DNA of 6,803 nt from an uncultured Clostridia bacterium (GCA_946615785.1 CAMOIA010000087.1:1-6803), one strand, 5' to 3'; counted from the first letter of the stretch, positions 1 to 6,198 are shown. Translations and numbers: made by a program. Notes: generated by a model not told the origin, from the letters alone.

Positions 1-239
1 GTATCGGCCAGATAGGCGTATTCGCCGTCCGCCTGGGCGGTCAGATCCGCCTCGCGCTCATATTCGGGCATCAGTTCGCCCGCTTCGTACACGTTGTCCG
101 TTATGCCCAGCGCCTGCGGCAGCGCGGCCTCGCACGCAGCCGCCTCGTACAGTCCTTCGTCTTCACGCACCGCAGCGCCAACGGCTGAAAGCGGCAGAAA
201 AATGATCAGCGCAAGCAGCAAAGCGCCTTGCCTTTTCAT
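1..239 (-). CDS. Secreted protein of unknown function, N-terminal part only
   Basis: The gene starts at ATG 239-237 and stays open to the window edge, giving 79 complete codons. An AGGAGG ribosome binding site (250-245) lies 5 bases before the ATG, which supports this start. The first residues, MKRQGALLLALIIFLPLSAV, form a typical signal peptide: basic start, hydrophobic core, and probable cleavage near SAVGA/A around residue 22. The visible mature part is acidic, rich in Glu, Asp, Ala and Tyr, and has one Cys. I recognise no domain or motif, so no function is proposed. The product is exported and, with no lipobox at the cleavage site, is more likely secreted or surface-held through its unseen C-terminus than a lipoprotein. 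It is transcribed divergently from ilvE. The reading frame and export are well supported; the role is unknown. Confidence 0.75.
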   Translation of the reverse strand, partial: MKRQGALLLALIIFLPLSAVGAAVREDEGLYEAAACEAALPQALGITDNVYEAGELMPEYEREADLTAQADGEYAYLAD

Positions 240-273
240 GCAAACCTCCTAAAAAACAAGCAGTTCAACGGGG

Positions 274-302
274 ATTATACTAAAAAGGAAATAAAAAAGC
301 AA
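274..302 (-). promoter_or_regulatory. Candidate promoter of the left-edge secreted protein gene
   Basis: On the minus strand a perfect -10 box TATAAT (279-274) is preceded, after 17 bases, by TTGCTT (302-297), a weak -35 matching three of six consensus bases. The region between them is T-rich. A start of transcription near 267 would give a leader of about 28 bases holding the AGGAGG site at 250-245. The -10 box and its position are convincing; the -35 box is not. Confidence 0.5.
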
Positions 303-386
303 ACAGGGACGCGAAAGGACAGTCTTCCCCGCCTTTCCCTTCCGGTTATCATCCATCCTTCGCCGATTGCCCGCACCGCAAAACAC

Positions 387-430
387 GCATCAGAGAAAAC
401 GCCATGTCCGCATAAGACGTCCTCTGATGC
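387..430. repeat. 9-bp perfect inverted repeat between divergent promoters
   Basis: GCATCAGAG at 387-395 is the exact reverse complement of CTCTGATGC at 422-430, separated by 26 bases. A GACGTC palindrome (416-421) sits at the right edge of the spacer. The repeat lies upstream of both predicted promoters, so it would not be part of either transcript. It is not followed by a U-tract and is not a terminator. It could be a bipartite protein-binding site, a leftover structure, or chance. Confidence 0.35.
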
Positions 431-491
431 CCCAAAGCCGGACGTTACGCACCCTTGTGCATGTTTTTCCTGTTCTTTGCCCGTTTTTCAG

Positions 492-521
492 TTGAAGTTT
501 ACATCCATTCGGTATTATAAT
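492..521 (+). promoter_or_regulatory. Candidate sigma-A promoter of ilvE
   Basis: TTGAAG (492-497, four of six consensus bases) is followed after 18 bases by a perfect TATAAT (516-521). Transcription would start near 528, giving a leader of about 65 bases before the ilvE ATG at 593. No other equally good promoter is visible before ilvE. The spacing and the perfect -10 box make this the best promoter in the window. Confidence 0.65.
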
Positions 522-554
522 AACGGCGGCACAAAGCATACGCCTCAAACGCAG

Positions 555-576
555 ATTCTACTGAAATTCTACTGAA
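555..576 (+). repeat. Exact 11-bp tandem duplication in the ilvE leader
   Basis: ATTCTACTGAA occurs twice back to back, at 555-565 and 566-576, with no mismatch and no gap. The second copy ends two bases before the AAGGAG ribosome binding site (578-583). It lies inside the predicted ilvE leader. It may be a recent slippage duplication that changed leader length, or a paired binding site; nothing in the sequence decides between these. Confidence 0.7.
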
Positions 577-592
577 AAAGGAGATACAGGCC

Positions 593-1663
593 ATGAAATA
601 TCCCATTTCCGTCACCCTGACAGACCGCCCCGCCAAAAAGCCCGAAGACGAAAGCCGCCTTGGCTTTGGCCGTATTTTTACCGACCATATGTTCCTGATG
701 GATTATTCCAGGAAGGAAGGCTGGCAAAACGGACGCATCGTTCCCTTCGGTCCCCTGCCCATCCATCCCGCGTCGACCGTGCTGCACTACGGCGCGGAGA
801 TTTTTGAGGGCCTGAAGGCCTATCGGCGCGCGGACGGCGGCATTCAGCTGTTTCGTCCTATGGAGAATATCCGCCGCATGAACAACAGCGCAAGGCGCAT
901 GTGCCTGCCCACGCTCGATGAAGAAGGCGCCCTGGACATTCTGGTGCGTCTGCTGGAAATCGAAAAGGACTGGGTGCCCCATCAGATGGGCACAAGCCTC
1001 TACATTCGCCCCTATATCTTCGGCAACGACCCGCACCTTGGCGTGCACGCCGTGGACCACGCCGTGTTCTGCATCATTCTCAGCCCCGTCGGCGCCTATT
1101 ACGCCGAAGGCATCAATCCCGTCCGCATCGCCATTGAAACGCGGGACGTGCGCGCCGTACGCGGCGGCACCGGCGAAGCCAAGTGCGGCGGCAACTACGC
1201 GGCCAGTCTTCGCGCGGGCGAAATCGCCGAAGAAAACGGCTTCACGCAGGTTCTGTGGCTGGACGGCGTGGAGCGCAAATACATTGAAGAAGTGGGCAGC
1301 ATGAACGTGATGTTCAAAATCGGCGGCGTCATCGTCACCCCGAAGCTCACCGGCTCCGTGCTTCCCGGCATCACCAGAAAGAGCTGCATCCAGCTGCTCA
1401 GGGACTGGGGCTATGAAGTGGAAGAGCGGCTTTTGAGCGCGGAGGAGCTGCTGAACGCGGCGAAGGACGGCACGCTGGAGGAGGCCTGGGGCACCGGCAC
1501 CGCCGCGGTGGTCAGCCCGATCGGCGAGCTCTACATGGACGGACAGGATTACACCGTCTGTGAAAACAGGATCGGCCCGGTGACACAGCGCCTGTACGAC
1601 GCGCTGACCGGCATCCAGTGGGGTACCGCGCCGGACCCGCACGACTGGGTGATGAAACTGTAA
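593..1663 (+). CDS. ilvE: Branched-chain amino acid aminotransferase, PLP-dependent, cytosolic
   Basis: This enzyme transfers the amino group between glutamate and the 2-oxo acids of leucine, isoleucine and valine, the last step of their synthesis and the first of their breakdown. The 356-residue length and the motifs place it in the large, eukaryote-like fold-type IV group rather than with the shorter E. coli-type IlvE. Visible marks are LHYGAEIFEGLKAYR (64-78), SLYIRPYIFG (135-144), the PLP Schiff-base lysine K197 in GEAKCGGNY, the conserved Glu in YIEEVGSMN (230-238), and the phosphate-binding GTGTAAVVSPIG (300-311). Mammalian mitochondrial homologues have a redox CXXC near this last motif; here those two positions read Ala and Ser. 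The start is supported by AAGGAG (578-583) 9 bases upstream. It appears to be transcribed alone, with its own promoter and terminator. Confidence 0.95.
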   Translation: MKYPISVTLTDRPAKKPEDESRLGFGRIFTDHMFLMDYSRKEGWQNGRIVPFGPLPIHPASTVLHYGAEIFEGLKAYRRADGGIQLFRPMENIRRMNNSARRMCLPTLDEEGALDILVRLLEIEKDWVPHQMGTSLYIRPYIFGNDPHLGVHAVDHAVFCIILSPVGAYYAEGINPVRIAIETRDVRAVRGGTGEAKCGGNYAASLRAGEIAEENGFTQVLWLDGVERKYIEEVGSMNVMFKIGGVIVTPKLTGSVLPGITRKSCIQLLRDWGYEVEERLLSAEELLNAAKDGTLEEAWGTGTAAVVSPIGELYMDGQDYTVCENRIGPVTQRLYDALTGIQWGTAPDPHDWVMKL

Positions 1664-1680
1664 CGCCGGCCAGAATCGAA

Positions 1681-1727
1681 GACAGAGCATTCCACACGCG
1701 TATCCGCGGCAGAGTGCTCTGTTTTTT
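1681..1727 (+). terminator. Intrinsic terminator of ilvE
   Basis: The left arm ACAGAGCATTC (1682-1692) pairs with GAGTGCTCTGT (1712-1722), giving 11 pairs including one G-U. The loop folds further through CGCG (1697-1700) and CGCG (1705-1708) around a TATC tetraloop. A run of six T (1722-1727) follows directly. The hairpin begins about 18 bases after the ilvE stop codon. The minus-strand side lacks a clean T-run, so it mainly ends plus-strand transcription. Confidence 0.9.
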
Positions 1728-1737
1728 CTGTGAAGAA

Positions 1738-1765
1738 GGAGGCGTTTTCCCTCCGTTTTCTTTCG
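1738..1765. terminator. Weak, possibly bidirectional terminator between ilvE and the sortase gene
   Basis: GGAGG (1738-1742) pairs with CCTCC (1750-1754) over a 7-base loop. On the plus strand it is followed by GTTTTCTTTC, and on the minus strand by TTCTTC. It lies 19 bases after the sortase stop codon on the minus strand and is the only candidate I see to end that transcript before it meets the ilvE terminator. The stem is short and the minus-strand T-tract is interrupted, so the call is tentative. Confidence 0.4.
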
Positions 1766-1772
1766 GAAGCGG

Positions 1773-2744
1773 TCATCTTCTTCTGCTTTTCTCAGCCATG
1801 GCTTTCAGTGCTCCCTCATCTTCGCCGTTTCTCACGCGCCGGGCGGCGACCACCCTGCGTTCCGCGTCGTTGTCAACGCAGGTCACAAGGATCAGCAGCT
1901 GGTCATCCGGCTGCACGTCCACCGTGCAGGTGTGCACGCTTGCGGCAACGAGGGTGTCGATGGCCGCCTGTCTTTCGGAAGCGTCGCGGGACAGGAGCGA
2001 ATACAGATCCAGATAATGGGTCCGTCCCAGGGTTTCCGTATTGACGTTGCCGACGGCAAAGACCACATACCGCCCCGTTTCGTACATCGTATCAAAGGTT
2101 ATAAAAGGCTCGCTGCGATAAAACGCGCTGTTTGTATAAAGGCGCAGGCTGCCAAACATCGCCCCGCTTTTCATGTTGTGGCCGTAGATGATATAGGTAT
2201 CGGGCCGGTTTTTCAGTCCGATGGCAGAATCCAGGAACAGCGCGCCGTTGACGTTTTTCTGTCCTTTGGCGTCATGATTCAGAAAAAAGACATTGTTCTC
2301 CTGTGCCACCGGCTCGTCCAGGAGCTCGGGGATCGACAGCCACCCGACCACATATCGGCTTTCCTTCTGCAGGGATTGAAAGCGGCTGCTGACGGTCAGA
2401 TGCGGATGGTCAGGATAGCCTGATGCTTCCCCGCCCTGAATGGCGCGGCCGAAAAAGGGCACCGCCATCGGCGCCACCGTCGGCAAAGCCGTGCATTCCT
2501 GCCGGGGCGCCTCGCTGACCTGTATCTGTGCATCCATACGCGAAACGGGGGCCTCCGTGGGGGCCGATTCATAAACCTGCAAAAGCGCCTGCGCCGTCCG
2601 GCGGGCAGACATCAGGTCCGAGCCATAGCCAATCAGCCGCACAAGGCTGTAAATCACCAGACTGCAGGCCAGAACGGCCGCCATGACGCTCCCCCAGGGA
2701 ATGCAGCGGCGGCGGCTTCCCGGACGTTTTTCCTGCTGATCCAT
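1773..2744 (-). CDS. srtB: Class B sortase (membrane transpeptidase)
   Basis: A cysteine transpeptidase that cuts a sorting motif near the C-terminus of exported proteins and joins them to peptidoglycan or to each other, acting outside the membrane. After a basic N-terminus comes one membrane segment (about 17-38), then a long poorly conserved linker (about 40-128, rich in Ala, Pro, Glu and Gln), then the sortase fold. Class B features are VVGWLSIP (132-139), the NNVFFLNHDAKGQ segment (150-162) followed by GALFLDS, catalytic H189 in YGHNMKSGAMFG, catalytic C289 in ILVTC, and R296 or R297 in the ERRVVAAR stretch, all in family order. At 323 residues it is longer than usual for the class, because of the linker and a basic tail ending KSRRR. 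An AAAGGAGG site (2757-2750) lies 5 bases before the ATG. The gene follows the wall-anchored esterase gene by 70 bases on the same strand, so that esterase is its most likely substrate. The symbol reflects the class, not proven orthology. Confidence 0.92.
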   Translation of the reverse strand: MDQQEKRPGSRRRCIPWGSVMAAVLACSLVIYSLVRLIGYGSDLMSARRTAQALLQVYESAPTEAPVSRMDAQIQVSEAPRQECTALPTVAPMAVPFFGRAIQGGEASGYPDHPHLTVSSRFQSLQKESRYVVGWLSIPELLDEPVAQENNVFFLNHDAKGQKNVNGALFLDSAIGLKNRPDTYIIYGHNMKSGAMFGSLRLYTNSAFYRSEPFITFDTMYETGRYVVFAVGNVNTETLGRTHYLDLYSLLSRDASERQAAIDTLVAASVHTCTVDVQPDDQLLILVTCVDNDAERRVVAARRVRNGEDEGALKAMAEKSRRR

Positions 2745-2760
2745 GGCTTCCTCCTTTCAG

Positions 2761-2802
2761 AAGGCAGGCCATACCGGCAAATCCGATATGGCCTGCGCCC
2801 TT
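2761..2802 (-). promoter_or_regulatory. Strong intercistronic hairpin between the esterase and sortase genes
   Basis: GCAGGCCATA (2764-2773) is perfectly complementary to TATGGCCTGC (2787-2796). After one mismatch the stem gains three more pairs (2775-2777 with 2783-2785), closing a 5-base CAAAT loop. AAG/CTT can extend the base across a small bulge (2761-2763 with 2800-2802). The hairpin lies 18 bases after the esterase stop codon and 6 bases before the sortase AAAGGAGG site. In the minus-strand RNA it is followed by CUUCUGAAAGGAGG and not by a U-tract, so it is a poor intrinsic terminator. A role in RNA processing, protection of the upstream message, or control of sortase translation is inferred. 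Confidence 0.7.
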
Positions 2803-2814
2803 AAGTCCACGGGA

Positions 2815-5800
2815 TTACCGGCCGGCTTTACGCCTGCGGGCGTGAATCACGCCGCCCAGGATCGCCATGCCGGCAAGCAGACAGGCCGTCCACAAAACCA
2901 GGTTCGCCTCGTCCCCGGTCTTTGGCACCTTATAATTGACGATGGTACCGCCGTTGTAGCAGCGATCGGTCTCGCCGGCGTGCGCGCCGACGTTTTCGTA
3001 GCGCACCTTATAGCCTGCCGGCACGTTTTCAACGATGTAATACGCGCCGCCGTCGGCAAACCACGCTTCATACCGCCACTGGGTATCGCTGATCTTTTTC
3101 TTGTTGAAGACCTTGTGTGCGGCTGTTCCGTCCGGATTGTAAAGCGTCCAGTCGATGCTCTCGAGCGGCTCGGCCTCCCAGCGGACGGTGAAGGTGAACT
3201 TATAATCGTAGTATCCCCCGGGATTGTAGGGCTTCGGGGTCGACGCAGGCCTGGGCGTCGGCGTGCGGATCTGGGTCGGCAGCGGTTCTGTTACGGTGAA
3301 CTGCGTTTCCGCCTCCCCGTCCGTGAACCTTGCGACCAGCGTATGACTTCCGAGCTTCAGCGCCTCCAGCGTAACCCCCCCGAGCCTCAGGTCCACGCTC
3401 GCGGTCTCAAGGGCCGTATAGCCGCTTGCCTCGACGGTGCTGCCGTCGATTGTGATCCCCCGGAAATTTTCGAAGGTCTTTGAATCGTCAGGGCTGCCCT
3501 TGATCACGAAATCCAGCGTAACCCCGCTTCCCCGGACCCATACGGGGTTCGTCCTTGGGCTGATGGTATATACCGTCGGCAGGTCCTTCCACTGCGCCGC
3601 GACCGTGATATCCTCCGTCACCGTGATCTCATCGCCCGGCCTGCCGGCGTCCCACTGATCAAATTCCTTCCCCTCCGGAGGCGTGAACGTGCATTCCGGC
3701 AGCGGATAGACAGCGTTTTCCCGCACATAAGCAGGCTCCATTTCGCCCGTGCCGCCATTGGGGTCAAACGTGACCTTGAAGGAAAAGCCGGTGTAGTTTT
3801 CCAGCATCGTATCCAGCCCGCCGTAACGCGCGTAGCCGCCCTCGTCCTTAAAGGGGTTGGTGTGCAGCTTTGTCCGCGTCTCTTCGGACATTTCAATGCC
3901 GTAGAAGTACCAGTTCATGAATTCCACCAGGCGCTCGATCTGGTCGTTCGAGGTGGCGTGTCCGGCATTGGACATGCCGACGTCCAGGGCCAGATAATCC
4001 TCGATCCCCAGCGCCTGATACACCGGCAGCGCGCCTTCATAGCTTGTTGCGTCGCCGTAATTGTTATTGGCGTCGTCGTTGTTGGAGCAGATCACATACA
4101 GGCCTCTTGGCGCGATCGCGGAGAGGACCAGGTTCTTGTCGTACGGCAGACGCGTGCCCAGCAGCGTATCCGGAAAATCTTCGCCGTACCAGCGGTCATC
4201 CAGCGCGTATGCGAGCATTTCATTGTGGTTCCAGCCCTGATTGCGCGGACGGTGCGGCAGGATTTCAGAACCGGAGGCAGGGCTTGCGGCCCAGCTGTAC
4301 TGCAGGGGATATTCGTCCGTGGAATAGTTGATATAGCGGTATGTGCCCGCGCCGCCCGAGCCGCTTTCCTGCGGCGCGGTGACGCCGAAGCGCTCGTCCA
4401 TGAGCCCGGCCACAAGAGAAGCCTTGCCAAGCCGGCTCTGGCCCGTCACAGCCACGCGGCTCAGGTCCAGTCTGCCCTGCAGGGCCGGGTCGTTTTCGTT
4501 AAGATATTCCAGCGCGTCCAGCACGCGGCTTGCGCCCCAGGCCCACGCAACCAGGGTGCCCCTGTCCGCGTACTGGCTGGCATCATATGGATACAAATCG
4601 TAAAAGAGACCGGTATGGCTGTTGTTGTCCGCCGCAACGCTTGTATAGGTGAAAGCCGCCTGCGCGTAGCCGGCGTTGCTGACCGTGCTGTTGTTGGCAG
4701 AGCCGAAGCCGAAGAACAGATTCATCAATACCGGGATCTTGCCGTCCTCGTAAAAGTCGCCTTCCGCCGCTGGCAAAAAGAGATTCGCGTCAAAGCTTCT
4801 CGTCTCTTCGCCAACCGTCACGTTCACGGTCACCGTGCCGCTGTCCGGATCATAGGACGCCGTCACGCTGTCCGGATCGCCCGGCATGAAGCCGTATTCA
4901 TAATACTGCGCCATGTCGCGTATCTCTTCTGCGCGGTCCGCCCAGGTGTCCCGGGTCACGCCGTCGCCGTTTACAAACGTGAAGGGATCCGGCAGGTTGT
5001 CCGTCACAGGGGTATCCTTCAGGTCCGGAAGGTCCGAGCCGCTCACCCTGTCCACATGCCGCATGTCATCCAGAGCCTTTTTAAGCGCTTCTGCGGCGCT
5101 GTCGATTTCCTCCCTGGAGGCTGTGACGCCCGCGTTGACGTTTTTCGCCGCAGCAAGCGCAGACTGCAGGGCTTCTTCGTCCTCCCAGATGCCGCCCGGC
5201 AGCGTTTCTGCCTGCGCGATCAGGCTCTGGAGGACAAAATGGTCGGTGGGACGGTTTTCCCACTGCTCCGCGTCCGGCTTTGCCAGCACGACCGTGCCGT
5301 ACAGATGTCCCTTGTTATCGCCGCTGATATCGCCGGTTGAATGGTAGGTAACCATCTCGTTGTCCGTGCCGCTGTATACATGTGCGCCGTAGTTGGCGAC
5401 GCTCACGTCAAATCCAAGCGCTTCGCCGCCGTGAAAAGCGTAATCGCTTACATAGAACGCAAGCTCCGCCACATAGCCGGTAATGTTCCCCTCAGCGTCC
5501 GTTTTCAGCGTCACGGCGGAATCCTTCGCCAGTCGCTGATACCTGGGCGTATCCAGGCCGCCCCAGCTGACGGCGATCGACTGCGACACCGGGTTCACCG
5601 TAATCAGCGCGTCGTCCTCTTCCGTGAGCGGCAGCTTGTCATTCAAAAGATCAAGGCCGATCATGACCTTGTCGTTTGACCCAACATAGCTGTCGCTGAC
5701 CTCGATAAGCAGATAGACCGCGTTGCCGTCCCACAGGGCACGCACGGAAGCGTCCGTCAGCGCCTCTTCCTTCGGCGTCAGCGTGGTCTTGGTGCTCCAG

Positions 5801-6000
5801 GTCATCCAGTCAAACGACGTGGTGACGCCGAATTTGTTCTCCATGGTCAGCACGGAGGCATCGTCCCAGGCATCCTCGGCGACACCGTCAAGCGTGATGG
5901 TGCCGGAGGCAAACGCGACCTGTGCGTTGTCGGCCTGTGCGCCCGGTATGCATAAGCATACGAGCAAAAACAGAAGCAAACTGATTTCGATCTTCTTCAT
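2815..6000 (-). CDS. Cell-wall-anchored glucuronoyl esterase (CE15) with CBM9-like, FIVAR, InlB-repeat, Ig and Cna-B-like domains
   Basis: CE15 enzymes hydrolyse the ester between lignin alcohols and 4-O-methyl-glucuronic acid on xylan, loosening lignin-carbohydrate complexes. The order along 1061 residues is: signal peptide (1-23, cleavage AQA/D); CBM9-like domain (about 27-240, with TITLDGVAEDAWDDA and RALWDGNAVYLLIEVSD), a fold that binds xylan or cellulose ends; helical FIVAR-like segment (253-315); CE15 hydrolase (about 335-700); InlB-type Listeria-Bacteroides repeat (741-804, VTFDPNGGTGEM); Ig/X2-like domain (808-904); Pro/Thr linker (905-930); Cna-B-like domain (931-1024); VPKTG sorting motif (1025-1029), hydrophobic stretch and RRRK tail. 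The triad is visible: S522 in GQSRLGK, E545 in APQESGSGG, H681 in GHATS. The Ser-to-Glu spacing of 23 equals that I recall for fungal family members, and K526 four residues after the Ser matches their substrate-contacting Lys. An Asn-rich loop (640-647) is unusual. The activity is inferred from family membership. It is the first gene of a probable unit with the sortase. Confidence 0.9.
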   Translation of the reverse strand: MKKIEISLLLFLLVCLCIPGAQADNAQVAFASGTITLDGVAEDAWDDASVLTMENKFGVTTSFDWMTWSTKTTLTPKEEALTDASVRALWDGNAVYLLIEVSDSYVGSNDKVMIGLDLLNDKLPLTEEDDALITVNPVSQSIAVSWGGLDTPRYQRLAKDSAVTLKTDAEGNITGYVAELAFYVSDYAFHGGEALGFDVSVANYGAHVYSGTDNEMVTYHSTGDISGDNKGHLYGTVVLAKPDAEQWENRPTDHFVLQSLIAQAETLPGGIWEDEEALQSALAAAKNVNAGVTASREEIDSAAEALKKALDDMRHVDRVSGSDLPDLKDTPVTDNLPDPFTFVNGDGVTRDTWADRAEEIRDMAQYYEYGFMPGDPDSVTASYDPDSGTVTVNVTVGEETRSFDANLFLPAAEGDFYEDGKIPVLMNLFFGFGSANNSTVSNAGYAQAAFTYTSVAADNNSHTGLFYDLYPYDASQYADRGTLVAWAWGASRVLDALEYLNENDPALQGRLDLSRVAVTGQSRLGKASLVAGLMDERFGVTAPQESGSGGAGTYRYINYSTDEYPLQYSWAASPASGSEILPHRPRNQGWNHNEMLAYALDDRWYGEDFPDTLLGTRLPYDKNLVLSAIAPRGLYVICSNNDDANNNYGDATSYEGALPVYQALGIEDYLALDVGMSNAGHATSNDQIERLVEFMNWYFYGIEMSEETRTKLHTNPFKDEGGYARYGGLDTMLENYTGFSFKVTFDPNGGTGEMEPAYVRENAVYPLPECTFTPPEGKEFDQWDAGRPGDEITVTEDITVAAQWKDLPTVYTISPRTNPVWVRGSGVTLDFVIKGSPDDSKTFENFRGITIDGSTVEASGYTALETASVDLRLGGVTLEALKLGSHTLVARFTDGEAETQFTVTEPLPTQIRTPTPRPASTPKPYNPGGYYDYKFTFTVRWEAEPLESIDWTLYNPDGTAAHKVFNKKKISDTQWRYEAWFADGGAYYIVENVPAGYKVRYENVGAHAGETDRCYNGGTIVNYKVPKTGDEANLVLWTACLLAGMAILGGVIHARRRKAGR

Positions 6001-6019
6001 GGTATCCTTCGTCCTCCTT
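6001..6019 (-). promoter_or_regulatory. Double ribosome binding site of the esterase gene
   Basis: Two purine-rich sites precede the ATG at 6000-5998: a consensus AAGGAGG (6019-6013) at the long spacing of 12 bases, and GAAGGA (6010-6005) at only 4 bases. Neither is ideally spaced alone. The start is fixed by the signal peptide that follows directly. The TTCAG/CTGAA mini-hairpin (6018-6030) overlaps the edge of the stronger site. Confidence 0.55.
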
Positions 6020-6035
6020 CAGCAGCTGAACAGTT

Positions 6036-6092
6036 TTGTCCACGCGTTTCACAAGCTGAAATCAGTATACGCGCAGGAGGCGAAGGAATAAA
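6036..6092 (-). promoter_or_regulatory. Candidate promoter and operator of the esterase-sortase unit
   Basis: On the minus strand a -10 box TATACT (6069-6064) has a weak -35, TTTATT (6092-6087), 17 bases upstream. Transcription would start near 6057, leaving a leader of about 57 bases. Right at the start point lies an imperfect palindrome, TTGTCCACGCGTTTCACAA on the plus strand (6036-6054), with TTGT/ACAA ends and an ACGCGT core. This is the position of a repressor operator, and the CG-centred core recalls sites of LacI-family sugar regulators. The fit to a CcpA cre site fails by one base of spacing. The promoter is tentative and the operator is an inference. Confidence 0.4.
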
Positions 6093-6114
6093 TGGTCAGT
6101 ATTTTTGCATATTT

Positions 6115-6149
6115 TGACAAAAAGAAGAAAATCAAGGCTTCTCGCCTTG
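6115..6149 (-). terminator. Intrinsic terminator of the GH43 gene
   Basis: In minus-strand sense CAAGGC (6149-6144) and GCCTTG (6138-6133) form a perfect 6-bp stem around GAGAA. A pyrimidine tract, ATTTTCTTCTTTTTG (6132-6118), follows directly. It lies about 90 bases after the GH43 stop codon and upstream of the predicted esterase promoter, which suggests the esterase and sortase form their own transcription unit. The stem is short, so some read-through is possible. Confidence 0.7.
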
Positions 6150-6198
6150 CTGAAAAACCATCAAAATTTCTGCTGACCCAAACACGGCTTTCAATTTC

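Larger units (their letters stand above)
240..592. other. Divergent intergenic region between the left-edge gene and ilvE
   Basis: This 353-base stretch has no convincing gene. A frame on the plus strand (228-575) is open but has no ribosome binding site, begins inside the neighbouring gene, and encodes a low-complexity Pro/Thr/Lys/His-rich product unlike a real protein. The region holds one promoter candidate facing each way (302-274 minus, 492-521 plus), an inverted repeat at 387-430, and a tandem 11-bp duplication at 555-576. I looked for a T-box leader before ilvE and found no GGGTGG-ACCGCG-like element. The transcribed ilvE leader would be only about 65 bases long. Confidence 0.6.

Noticed and set aside
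449..470. A terminator before ilvE: GCAC-CCTT-GTGC followed by T-rich sequence
   Set aside because: The stem has only four pairs, the T-run does not follow directly, and there is no gene upstream on the plus strand for it to end.
522..592. A T-box or attenuator leader for ilvE
   Set aside because: The leader from the predicted promoter is only about 65 bases, with no T-box-like sequence, no leader peptide rich in Leu, Ile or Val, and no alternative hairpins.
569..1690. A 373-codon open frame antisense to ilvE
   Set aside because: It fully overlaps the unmistakable ilvE gene, is rich in His, Ala, Gly and Val as expected for a mirror frame of GC-rich coding DNA, and shows no motif.
3862..5340. 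A 492-codon open frame antisense to the esterase gene, and shorter ones at 1932-2423 and 2743-3483
   Set aside because: They lie opposite well-supported domains, have no export signal or family motif, and have the Arg/His/Val-rich make-up of shadow frames.
6036..6054. A CcpA catabolite (cre) site at the esterase promoter
   Set aside because: The TGAAA and CG parts are present, but the spacing to either CG is off by one base compared with the cre consensus.
6098..6120. A promoter using TTGTCA (6120-6115) as -35 box for the esterase gene
   Set aside because: At 16-18 bases downstream there is no -10-like sequence; the nearest AATACT is only 11 bases away.
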